Shown here piece after piece: positions 57,657-64,000 of a stretch of DNA of 64,000 bases. Within the stretch, counting starts at the first letter, position 1. Each line of letters opens with the position of its first letter. The stretch is from Micromonospora sp. MP36 (GTDB lineage: Bacteria; Actinomycetota; Actinomycetes; Mycobacteriales; Micromonosporaceae). Location of the stretch: positions 590,275 to 654,274 of the forward strand of contig NZ_VSFA01000001.1 in NCBI RefSeq assembly GCF_008119785.1, given 5' to 3'. The translations under genes were made by a program, and so were the position numbers. The notes beneath the pieces are model-generated. The model was not told the DNA's origin and ran no database searches. It worked only from the letters and a program-made list of their open reading frames with translations.

Positions 57657-58535
57657 ATGTCCGACACCAGCCCGGCGGACTCGATGGCCGTGGCGTTCGA
57701 GTCCCAGCGCGACCGGCTGCGCGCGGTTGCCTACCGCATGCTCGGATCACACGCCGACGCCGAGGACGCGGTCCAGGAGGCATGGCTGCGGCTCTCCCGC
57801 CAGGACACGGCGACCATCGACAACCTCGCCGGCTGGCTGACGACAGTGGTCGGCCGGATCAGTCTCGACATCCTCCGGTCGCGCCAGATCCGCCCCGAGG
57901 CGTCCTACGACGACCGTCTGCCCGAGGTCGTGGTGGCGCTCGACGACCACCCTGCTCCCGAGGACGACGCGGTGCTGGCTGACTCAGTCGGGCTCGCGCT
58001 CCTCGTCGTCCTCGAGTCGCTCCGGCCGAACGAACGGCTGGCGTTCGTGCTGCACGACCTGTTCGCGGTGCCGTTCGACGAGATCGGCAAGATCCTCGGC
58101 AAGTCCACCGATGCCGCAAAGATGCTCGCCAGTCGCGCTCGCAGAAAGGTGCAGGCGACCGAGCGGCCGACACGCGTCGAACGGGAGCAGCGAGAGGTGG
58201 TCGAGTCCTTCCTGGCGGCGGCTCGCCACGGCGAATTCGAGGAGTTGCTACGGGTGCTCGACCCCGAGGTGAGGCTGACCGTCGACACCCCCGCCGGTGT
58301 GGTCGTCACCCTCGGCGCCACCAAGGTCGCCGCCGGCGCGCAGTTGGCCGCCAGCGCAGCCGCACTGGGGCGAGCGGCGTCCGTCAACGGCCTCCCCGGA
58401 GTCGTTTCCTGGCGCGAGGACGGCACCCCGGTCTCGATCCTCGCGTTCACCGTCGTCCACGGCCGGATCACCGACATCACGGCCCTGGTCGACCCGGCCA
58501 AGCTCGCGCTGGTGGACCTACCGGATCCGGTGTGA
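57657..58535 (+). CDS. ECF sigma factor with SnoaL-like C-terminal domain (ECF41/SigJ-like)
   Basis: 292 residues. Sigma region 2 is FESQRDRLRAVAYRMLGSHADAEDAVQEAWLR and region 4 is LRPNERLAFVLHDLFAVPFDEIGKILGKSTDAAKML. A C-terminal domain of about 110 residues of the SnoaL/NTF2 type, FLAAARHGEFEELLRVLDPEVRLTVD, replaces a separate anti-sigma factor. The diagnostic DGGGK motif of ECF41 was not found, so the assignment is ECF41-like. ATG 57657 follows GAGGAAGG. The divergent AhpD-like gene is the likely target. Confidence 0.9.
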   Translation: MSDTSPADSMAVAFESQRDRLRAVAYRMLGSHADAEDAVQEAWLRLSRQDTATIDNLAGWLTTVVGRISLDILRSRQIRPEASYDDRLPEVVVALDDHPAPEDDAVLADSVGLALLVVLESLRPNERLAFVLHDLFAVPFDEIGKILGKSTDAAKMLASRARRKVQATERPTRVEREQREVVESFLAAARHGEFEELLRVLDPEVRLTVDTPAGVVVTLGATKVAAGAQLAASAAALGRAASVNGLPGVVSWREDGTPVSILAFTVVHGRITDITALVDPAKLALVDLPDPV

Positions 58536-58721
58536 CCGGACGTCGGCCTGGCCGACCGGTTGGCCGCTCGGGCCGTGTAGTGAGCGCCGGCTGGGATCCG
58601 AGAGCCGCAGCGACGAGTGTCGCTGGTCACGACTGCTGAGTATTTCTGGACGAACCGAAGCCGGATCTCGACGGTTTTGGACCGCTGCTGGCCGCGGCTC
58701 GTCTCAGCGGGGCCGCGATCC

Positions 58722-59222
58722 TCAGAGCCGAACGCGGCGGCGAATGTCCCGGGCCAGCGCCGACTGGGATTCGTCGTCGACCGCGAGTACGCCGTTCTCG
58801 GCCATGACGGCGTGAAACTGCTGCTGGTGATAGGGCACGCCGGGCGGTAGCGGCGCGAGGTGCCAGTGCAGGTGCGCGTTGCCCTGCTGGCTGCCCAGGC
58901 TCATGGAGTACATCCGCTCGGTCAGCAGGGCCGCGGCCAGCGCCCTGGCGACCGCGTGCACGACGGCCTGGAAACGCAGGAACTCGCGCTGCGGCATCCC
59001 CTGCACCCAGCTCTCGATGTGCTGCTTCGGGGCGACGAGACAGTAGCCGAGCAGCGTCGGGTTGCGGGCGAGGAAGGCGGTGGTGTCATCGTCCTCGTAG
59101 ACGACGTGATGCCGGTAGTCGGGGTCACCGCTCACGAAGGCGCAGACGAAGCAGGGCCCCTGCCGGACGCGGCGCTCGTACTGCTCGAAGTCGAACGCGG
59201 TCTTCGCCGGCTGACCGTCCAT
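58722..59222 (-). CDS. HIT family protein
   Basis: A histidine-triad nucleotide hydrolase/transferase (166 residues) with the triad HLHWHL (H-x-H-x-H) near residue 117 and the upstream Cys pair CFVC. A late Gln-rich helix follows. ATG 59222 is the only sensible start. Members hydrolyse AMP conjugates; the substrate is unknown. It converges with the ECF gene; about 190 nt between them show no terminator. Confidence 0.9.
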   Translation of the reverse strand: MDGQPAKTAFDFEQYERRVRQGPCFVCAFVSGDPDYRHHVVYEDDDTTAFLARNPTLLGYCLVAPKQHIESWVQGMPQREFLRFQAVVHAVARALAAALLTERMYSMSLGSQQGNAHLHWHLAPLPPGVPYHQQQFHAVMAENGVLAVDDESQSALARDIRRRVRL

Positions 59223-59276
59223 ACCGGCAGCCTAGATCCAAACAGCGGCTTGAAGGTACGTGTCAAACTTCGTCGC

Positions 59277-59708
59277 ATGGTGACGGAGGAGCGGTCCAAC
59301 GAGATGCACTCGGCGGTCGATCTGGTGACAAGCTGGGCGGCTGAGCGAGCGGACGTCCCCGGGGTGGTGGTCGTGGGCTCCTGGGCACGCGGGGCCGCGC
59401 GGATGGACTCCGACGTCGACATCGTGGTCCTCACGGACAACCCGGGCTACGCGGAGCCGGGCCTCTGGTCGGGTCTGCTCGGTGGGGAGGTCGTCCGGTT
59501 GGCCGAGTGGGGGCCGCTCAGGGAAGTCCGCGTGCGGCGCCCGTCCGGGTTTGAGGTCGAGCTGGGCGTCGTGCCGGTGAGCTGGGCGGACACTGACCCG
59601 GTCGACGCAGGCACCGGCCGGGTCATGCGGGACGGACACCGCGTCGTGCATGACCCGGCCGGTGTGCTGGCCGCGCTGTCGGCGGCGTGCGGGTGCCGCA
59701 ACGCCTGA
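59277..59708 (+). CDS. Nucleotidyltransferase-domain protein
   Basis: A 143-residue protein with the MNT-type signature GSWARG at 34-39 and DSDVD (metal Asp at 46 and 48), placing it with minimal nucleotidyltransferases. No HEPN partner gene is next to it, so it does not form the usual MNT/HEPN toxin-antitoxin pair here. ATG 59277 is immediately followed by an in-frame GTG. Function unknown. Confidence 0.8.
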   Translation: MVTEERSNEMHSAVDLVTSWAAERADVPGVVVVGSWARGAARMDSDVDIVVLTDNPGYAEPGLWSGLLGGEVVRLAEWGPLREVRVRRPSGFEVELGVVPVSWADTDPVDAGTGRVMRDGHRVVHDPAGVLAALSAACGCRNA

Positions 59709-59757
59709 CCCTGGCCCGGATCCCGCAGCTCAGGGGGCGCCGTGTGATCATGGGCGG

Positions 59758-60285
59758 GTGAATCTCACCCGGCTTGTCGAGCTCGATGATGCGCCGGTCC
59801 TGGCGGAGTTGCTCCGCCTCAACCGCGACTTCCTCGCACCATGGGAGCCGCTCCGAGGCGAGGACTACTTCACGGTGGACGGGCAACGCGCGGTCCTCCA
59901 GGCCGATCTCGCGCAGCACGCGCAGGGATCGAAGTTGCCGCACGTCATTCTGGACTCGGGCAACGTTGTAGGCCGCATCACGTTGAACGGCATCGTGCGG
60001 GGCCCGTTCCAGTCGTGCAGTCTGGGCTACTGGGTGAGCGCCAGCCACAACGGTCGTGGCATAGCGACCCAGGCGGTACGGGAGATGGTGCGGGTGGCCT
60101 TCGAGGAGCTGAGGCTGCACCGGGTGCAGGCGGAGACGCTTCTGCACAACGTCGGGTCGCAGCGCGTGCTGAAGCGCAACGGATTCCTGCCCATCGGTGT
60201 CGCCCCGACCTACCTCAACATCGCCGGCGAGTGGCAGGACATGGCCCTGTTCCAAATGGTGAACAGCTCCTGGTCGCCCAGCTGA
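59758..60285 (+). CDS. GNAT (RimJ/RimL-like) N-acetyltransferase
   Basis: A 175-residue GNAT protein with the RimJ/RimL pattern: LGYWVSASHNGRGIATQAVREM contains the acetyl-CoA loop, followed by LRLHRVQAETLLHNVGSQRVLKRNGF. It would acetylate a protein N-terminus or a small amine. GTG 59758 was chosen; a -10-like TGATCA lies just upstream. It follows the nucleotidyltransferase gene by 50 nt on the same strand. Confidence 0.9.
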   Translation: MNLTRLVELDDAPVLAELLRLNRDFLAPWEPLRGEDYFTVDGQRAVLQADLAQHAQGSKLPHVILDSGNVVGRITLNGIVRGPFQSCSLGYWVSASHNGRGIATQAVREMVRVAFEELRLHRVQAETLLHNVGSQRVLKRNGFLPIGVAPTYLNIAGEWQDMALFQMVNSSWSPS

Positions 60286-60319
60286 GCCCGGCCGGCCCGG
60301 CCCCGAACGGCGGGCCGCC

Positions 60320-60673
60320 CTACTCGTCCTCGATCACTGGTTCAGCCCACGCCGCGTGGCCGAACTCCCACATCCAGGTCACCTCGTCCGACCTGCCGAG
60401 GGACAGGTCGACGGCGGCAGCGATCAGGTGCCGCCCGGCGGGCACGATGGCGACGCGCTGGCGGATCCGTCTCGCGTGCCGGATGCGATACCGCAGGCCC
60501 TCGACGTCCACGACACCGCATTCGTCGCCCGGCTCGTCGACCGAGGACGACTCCACCGTCACCGCCCAGCCTTCCTTGCCGGCCTTGTAGCACCAGACCT
60601 CGAAGGCGCGCTGCTTGCCGTCCTGCTCCGACACCCGGGCGATGATTTCGATCGGGTCAGTGCGGTTGTCCAT
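60320..60673 (-). CDS. Hypothetical protein
   Basis: 117 residues with a mixed alpha/beta composition and many charged residues, no recognised domain, no signal and no membrane helix. It has a Trp-rich C-terminus (VTWMWEFGHAAWAEP). ATG 60673 lies 6 nt after AGGGG. A second ATG two codons earlier overlaps that site and is less likely. It converges with the GNAT gene with 34 nt between stops. Confidence 0.75.
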   Translation of the reverse strand: MDNRTDPIEIIARVSEQDGKQRAFEVWCYKAGKEGWAVTVESSSVDEPGDECGVVDVEGLRYRIRHARRIRQRVAIVPAGRHLIAAAVDLSLGRSDEVTWMWEFGHAAWAEPVIEDE

Positions 60674-60790
60674 CCTCATCCCCTGCCGGCCGGTGGAGAA
60701 CGCACCTTAACCGCCTTCGCCGTTGGTTGTCCCTCCGGCGGGGGAGGGCTCCGCCCCGCTGGAGGGAGTCGGCACCCGGACGCCGGTGCC

Positions 60791-60796
60791 TACGGT
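60791..60796 (+). promoter_or_regulatory. -10 element for a leaderless transcript
   Basis: TACGGT, 7 nt before GTG 60804. Confidence 0.45.
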
Positions 60797-60803
60797 CGCA
60801 GTC

Positions 60804-61265
60804 GTGAACGATTCTGCTCGCCCGCGCCACTGGCCCGCGTACACCATGGCCCTGCTGTTTCTCGCCTATGCCGCCGGGAAGGCGCTCTTCGCCCTCCAGG
60901 CCAGGCTCGGCTTTCCGGGCGGCCCGCCGGTGTCGGCCGCCGAGACCGAACGGTACGCCCGCGAACTCATGGCTCCGGCCACCGCACAGTGGCTCGCGGT
61001 CGCGTCCGGCGTGGCCGGTGCGTGCCTCGTCCTCGCCACCGTCACGTCGCTCGGGCGGCGGGTGCCGCGGGCGCTGGCGCTGCTGGTGCTGGCCGCCATG
61101 TTCCTGGCGGTGGCCGGTGGTGCCGGCATCATGATCGTGGACGGCTTCGTCGGCGTCGGGATCGGCTGGCGGTGGTACCACGGCGTGGTCGGGCTCGTGG
61201 TGATCGGGCTCCAGGTGGCGGTGATTCGGTCCTACGCAATGGCGACGAGACGAAATGGCGACTGA
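60804..61265 (+). CDS. Small polytopic membrane protein (DUF3995-like)
   Basis: 153 residues with four hydrophobic helices (YTMALLFLAYAAGKALFALQ, WLAVASGVAGACLVLATV, LALLVLAAMFLAVAGGAGIMI, WYHGVVGLVVIGLQVAVI). It overlaps the next membrane-protein gene by 11 nt, and the two share topology, suggesting an old duplication and joint function. The family name is tentative; the role is unknown. Confidence 0.75.
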   Translation: MNDSARPRHWPAYTMALLFLAYAAGKALFALQARLGFPGGPPVSAAETERYARELMAPATAQWLAVASGVAGACLVLATVTSLGRRVPRALALLVLAAMFLAVAGGAGIMIVDGFVGVGIGWRWYHGVVGLVVIGLQVAVIRSYAMATRRNGD

Positions 61266-61776
61266 CCGGACGCGGATCGGCGGGTACGCGGCGGCGGCCG
61301 GTGCGGCGGCGTACGGGTCGATGAAGCTGGCCCAGGCGCTGGGGGCGAACGCGCTGGCCGACCGGGATCCGCTCCCACCGGCGCTGCGGGAGCGGCTGCT
61401 CGCGCGGGATCCGTTGTTCGTCGCGAGCCACTGGGCGCTGGCCGCTGCGGCGGTGGTCGGCGTACTCGTCGCGCTGGCCACCGTCCGTCCCTGGGGTGCG
61501 GCTGTCCCGCGCCGGCTGCTGCTCGCCATCACCTGGACGCTGGGCGGCTTCATGATCGCCCGGGCGGTCGGGGTACTGGGATTCGGCTTCGTCGGTGACG
61601 CGCTGCTGCTGGCCGGAGTACGCCCGCCGCCGGTCGAGCACGCCGCGTTGGCGCGCACCCTGGCGCGCTGGGACCTGCTGCTGTGGTCGCCGTTCTTCCT
61701 GCTCTGGGGTACGTCGTGGACGATCGCGGCCCGGCGGCTGCGCAAACGATCGGTTACTCGTAGCCGGTGGCCATGA
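61255..61776 (+). CDS. Polytopic membrane protein (DUF3995 family)
   Basis: 173 residues with four hydrophobic helices, including the DUF3995 pattern in GGYAAAAGAAAYGSMKLAQALG and the end WSPFFLLWGTSWTIAARRLR. ATG 61255 overlaps the preceding gene. Its end overlaps the convergent DUF7660 gene by 23 nt. The function is unknown. Confidence 0.8.
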   Translation: MATDRTRIGGYAAAAGAAAYGSMKLAQALGANALADRDPLPPALRERLLARDPLFVASHWALAAAAVVGVLVALATVRPWGAAVPRRLLLAITWTLGGFMIARAVGVLGFGFVGDALLLAGVRPPPVEHAALARTLARWDLLLWSPFFLLWGTSWTIAARRLRKRSVTRSRWP

Positions 61777-62032
61777 CGAGGGCCTCGGCTAACTGCTTCC
61801 AGGTCGGCGGATCGGGGAAGTCTTCGCCGAGGTTCCGGTAGAGCTGGGGCAGGCCCCGGAGCGACCTCGACAGGGCGTCGAGGAAGGTCTCCAGGCTCGT
61901 GTTCTCCCACTCGCCGGGGTGCGCTTCGAGGTCGGCGAGCATCTCCTCGACGATGCGGGCGACGTCCGCGGGGGAGGCCACCGGATCGAGGGCGCTGGTC
62001 TCGGCGAACCGACCGCTCTCGTACGGGTTCAT
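61754..62032 (-). CDS. DUF7660-type small acidic protein
   Basis: A 92-residue acidic protein with the pattern WENTSLETFLDALSR and the C-terminal LPQLYRNLGEDFPDPPTWKQLAEAL, which I recognise as the DUF7660 type. Its ATG overlaps the stop of the GntR gene (ATGA), so the two are translated together; it may act with the regulator. Function unknown. Confidence 0.8.
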   Translation of the reverse strand: MNPYESGRFAETSALDPVASPADVARIVEEMLADLEAHPGEWENTSLETFLDALSRSLRGLPQLYRNLGEDFPDPPTWKQLAEALVMATGYE

Positions 62033-62439
62033 GCCGGCCGGGTCAGCTCGACCTCGTCGGCCGCCAGCACCTCGACGTCGCCGTTCGGGTCGCGGATCTC
62101 CAGCACCGGTACGCCCTCGTCGAGCTGCATCGAGCGGCGCTCCTTCCCGCTGGGCATCCGCGCGATGACGGACCCACCGGGCGTCAACTCCACCTGCCGG
62201 CGTTCAGTCATCGCGCGGACGTAGCTGCCGTGCCCGCGCACGGTGTTGACCAGACCCTCCGACCGCAGCAGCGCGATGGCACCTCGCACCGCCTCCCGGC
62301 CGATCCCATGCTCCTGGGTGAGCCGCGCCTCGCTGGGCAGCGCCGAGCCGGGTGCCAGCTCTCCGGACTCAATCTGCTCGCGCAGCAGGTCGGCGAGCTG
62401 CACATAGACGGGAGTGTGCGAGCGCGGATCGATGGTCAT
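62029..62439 (-). CDS. GntR family transcriptional regulator (compact)
   Basis: 136 residues. The N-terminal GntR winged helix is HTPVYVQLADLLREQIESGELAPGSALPSE followed by GIGREAVRGAIALLRSEGLVNTVRGHGSYV. The C-terminal half is too short for a full UTRA or FCD effector domain (about 60 residues). ATG 62439 follows AAGG. It is divergent from the DivIVA-domain operon, with a strong plus-strand promoter in between. Confidence 0.88.
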   Translation of the reverse strand: MTIDPRSHTPVYVQLADLLREQIESGELAPGSALPSEARLTQEHGIGREAVRGAIALLRSEGLVNTVRGHGSYVRAMTERRQVELTPGGSVIARMPSGKERRSMQLDEGVPVLEIRDPNGDVEVLAADEVELTRPA

Positions 62440-62474
62440 GGCAGAAAGCCTTATTCCCCCATGGGCAAGTCTGG

Positions 62475-62503
62475 TTGTGCCCCTGGGCCCCTGACCGTAT
62501 AGT
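62475..62503 (+). promoter_or_regulatory. Strong promoter ahead of the Cys micro-ORF and DivIVA-domain gene
   Basis: TTGTGC (62475-62480), a 17-nt spacer and TATAGT (62498-62503), one of the best sigma-70-type matches in the window. The transcript would have a leader of about 165 nt. Confidence 0.65.
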
Positions 62504-62539
62504 CGCAGTCACGACTTGTATCCGAGGGGAAACGCTCGG

Positions 62540-62557
62540 ATGTGCGGCTGCTGCTGA
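62540..62557 (+). CDS. Possible cysteine leader micro-ORF (MCGCC)
   Basis: ATG TGC GGC TGC TGC TGA, with GAGGGG 10 nt upstream; the site is partly covered by a small hairpin (TCCGAG/CTCGGA, 62521-62526 with 62535-62540). Three of four residues after Met are Cys. It lies on the leader transcript of the DivIVA-domain gene. A chance CTG-rich sequence is the alternative. Confidence 0.4.
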   Translation: MCGCC

Positions 62558-62602
62558 CCAGCCCTGCTGCCGTACTGCTGAATGAAGCTGCGGTGGTGGG
62601 GC

Positions 62603-62643
62603 GGGGTGGTCGGCCCGCGCGCGGCGGGCGGGTCGCCCACCCC
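62603..62643 (+). promoter_or_regulatory. GC-rich stem-loop in the DivIVA-gene leader
   Basis: GGGGTGG (62603-62609) pairs with CCACCCC (62637-62643), with an inner GCCCGC/GCGGGC stem (62613-62618 with 62624-62629). It sits between the Cys micro-ORF and the gene start. A weak TT follows, so it could be a terminator or a structural element. Confidence 0.45.
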
Positions 62644-62673
62644 TTCCACTCCTAGACCAGAGAGGCGGAGAGC

Positions 62674-62985
62674 ATGCGTGCCTTCCTGCGCAGGCTGCGC
62701 CGGAACGAGCGGCCGAGACCGGCGCCGACCTGTTACCGCTCCTCGACGTACGTCCCGCTCTCGCCGTGGCAGGTGCGCCAGCGGCGGTTCCGGCCGACCC
62801 GGGTCGGCCGGCGGGGGCTCGACCCGGACGAGGTGCGGGAGTTCCTCGACCGGGTGGCCGACGACCTCGCCGCCGCCTACCGGGCGCTGGGCGACAGCCG
62901 GCAGGAGACGACCCGGATCAAGGACGCGCTCAAGCGCTGGCAGTCGGAGCAGGCGCAACGGGCCAACGGCGGGCGGTACCGCTGA
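62674..62985 (+). CDS. DivIVA-domain protein
   Basis: 103 residues. The core LSPWQVRQRRFRPTRVGRRG, then LDPDEVREFLDRVADDLAAAY, is the DivIVA/Wag31 N-terminal motif that recognises curved membrane, and a coiled-coil-like end follows (RIKDALKRWQSEQA). The N-terminus is very basic (MRAFLRRLRRNERPR). GGCGGAG precedes ATG 62674. It is a short, partial relative of the polar-growth scaffold and overlaps the next gene by 1 nt. Confidence 0.85.
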   Translation: MRAFLRRLRRNERPRPAPTCYRSSTYVPLSPWQVRQRRFRPTRVGRRGLDPDEVREFLDRVADDLAAAYRALGDSRQETTRIKDALKRWQSEQAQRANGGRYR

Positions 62986-63242
62986 TGGTCGAGCGGGAAC
63001 GGTTCGTCATCCACCTGCCGGTGGCCGCCACGGACCTGACCGGCGCGGTACGCCTCGCCCGGGTGGTCGCCCGCTGGGCCGGTCTGCTCTCCGCGGCCGA
63101 CCCGGGCGAGACCACCGTCTCCGCCGAGGACGACCAGGGCGTACGTCATCGGGTCTTCTGCGATCTGCGCCTGCCCGGCGGCCGGCGGTGCCTGCTCCGG
63201 GCCGACCACGATGGACCGTGCACCCGGCGGTTGACCCGGTGA
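62985..63242 (+). CDS. Small hypothetical protein
   Basis: 85 residues, start ATG 62985 overlapping the DivIVA-gene stop (TGATG). It is charged and soluble, with FCDLRLPGG and CLLRADHDGPC near the C-terminus: three Cys and a His that could bind a metal. No family is recognised. Co-translation suggests a partner of the DivIVA-domain protein. Confidence 0.75.
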   Translation: MVERERFVIHLPVAATDLTGAVRLARVVARWAGLLSAADPGETTVSAEDDQGVRHRVFCDLRLPGGRRCLLRADHDGPCTRRLTR

Positions 63243-63248
63243 GCGCCG

Positions 63249-63947
63249 TCAGCCGGCGCGGAGGGCGTCGTCGACGCCGGTCTCGCGGCGGCCGAGGTGG
63301 ACGGGGTCGCGGCCGGAGAGCACGTCCACCGCCGCCTTCACCGAGGCGCCGTACTCGCGAACGGAGCCGATCCGCCACTTGGCGTACTGCCGGACGGTGT
63401 CGTCGCCCACGCCATTGGCCTCGATGCCGAGGTGCCGGCACAGCGCGACGGCGCGGGGCAGGTGGAAGGCCTGGGTCACCACCGTCAACCGGTCCACCCC
63501 GAAGATCCGCTTGGCCCGCGCGCACGAGTCGTACGTGTCGAAGCCGGCGAAGTCCGGCACCACCTTGTCCGTCGGCACGCCCCGGTCGACCAGCCAGCGC
63601 CGCATCGCCTCGGGCTCGTTGTAGTCGGCGTGCATGTTGTCGCCGGACACCAGGATCGCGCGCACCTTGCCGGCGGCGAACAGCCGTTGCGCCAACTCCA
63701 GTCGGGCGGTGAGGAACGCCGACGGCGTGCCGTCCGCCTCCACCTTGGTGCCTAGGACCAGGGCGACCGGCGCCTCCGGCACCTCGGCCTCGGTGAAGAT
63801 GTGGCCCTCGGCGCCACCGCGGAGCCACGCCACGCTCGCCACGCCGCCAGCGGCGGCCAGCACCCCGCCGACGGCGACCGCGAGCACCGCCCAACGCACC
63901 CGACGGACGTTCCACCACCGTTTGACGACCCCGAACCGTCCCCGCAT
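63249..63947 (-). CDS. SanA/YdcF-like (DUF218) membrane-anchored protein
   Basis: 232 residues. An N-terminal helix (about 18-45) is followed by a DUF218 domain: VALVLGTKVEADGTPSAFL, VSGDNMHADYNEPEAM and TQAFHLPRAVALCRHLGIEA. SanA-type proteins affect envelope permeability to large antibiotics. GATACT (63960-63955) lies 7 nt before ATG 63947, suggesting a leaderless transcript. It converges on the small gene with 6 nt between stops. Confidence 0.9.
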   Translation of the reverse strand: MRGRFGVVKRWWNVRRVRWAVLAVAVGGVLAAAGGVASVAWLRGGAEGHIFTEAEVPEAPVALVLGTKVEADGTPSAFLTARLELAQRLFAAGKVRAILVSGDNMHADYNEPEAMRRWLVDRGVPTDKVVPDFAGFDTYDSCARAKRIFGVDRLTVVTQAFHLPRAVALCRHLGIEANGVGDDTVRQYAKWRIGSVREYGASVKAAVDVLSGRDPVHLGRRETGVDDALRAG

Positions 63948-64000
63948 GTGGACGAGTATCCCAAGCAGGTCCGTCTGCTGGTGGACCCGTCGCGCCGCCA

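Noticed and set aside
59277..60285. MNT/HEPN toxin-antitoxin system
   Set aside because: The nucleotidyltransferase signature is present, but the neighbouring gene is a GNAT acetyltransferase and no HEPN (RX4-6H) protein is adjacent.

Overview
The window looks like a chromosomal segment of a high-GC actinomycete, most likely a Micromonospora-type member of the Micromonosporaceae. GC is about 72 percent, many genes start with GTG, and many starts lie 6-9 nt after a -10 element (leaderless transcripts). The housekeeping proteins are actinobacterial in type: chorismate mutase like that of M. tuberculosis, UvrD1/PcrA, PerM-like, and LDH-type malate dehydrogenase. No rRNA or tRNA gene, phage, IS transposase or CRISPR array was seen.

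Layout. (1) 1-2671: a PspC-domain protein, divergent from a PspC-domain histidine kinase and its LuxR-type response regulator, probably an envelope-stress circuit. (2) 2792-9703: a PIG-L deacetylase, then a five-gene peptide ABC importer. (3) 9769-24104: a conserved actinobacterial core block with chorismate mutase behind an apparent Phe/Tyr attenuator, pcrA, two M23 peptidases, an IcmB-like cobalamin subunit, sucCD, a PerM-like protein, DUF4190 proteins, and purN-purH. Much the same order occurs around uvrD1-sucCD-purNH in mycobacteria and streptomycetes. (4) 24363-28094: a small secreted protein, a large secreted beta-propeller protein and a truncated ABC ATPase relic. (5) 28407-33828: folD, mdh, a TetR/VOC divergent pair, an MBL-fold hydrolase and icd. 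(6) 34132-38110: a deoR-galT operon, a CysC-type APS kinase with a degenerate sulfurylase domain, and a DM13 relic. (7) 38185-50011: a four-gene ABC system, valS, a secreted S1 protease and a heterodimeric ABC exporter. (8) 50049-57048: an Ada-AlkA fusion with Ogt (alkylation repair), an EamA/MarR pair, a peptidase S51, a 3'-5' exonuclease and ychF. (9) 57124-63947: an ECF sigma factor with an AhpD-like partner, small enzymes and membrane proteins, a GntR regulator, a DivIVA-domain protein behind a possible Cys leader peptide, and a SanA-like protein.

The most notable signals are non-coding. The first is a complete-looking ribosome-mediated attenuator ahead of chorismate mutase: a 21-codon, probably leaderless leader with an FYFYY run, an antiterminator strand and a terminator. 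The second is a pair of 61-bp palindromic elements, one of them inserted in frame inside the alkA coding sequence. The third is a possible MCGCC micro-ORF before the DivIVA gene. Several clean palindromic operators sit between divergent regulator-target pairs.
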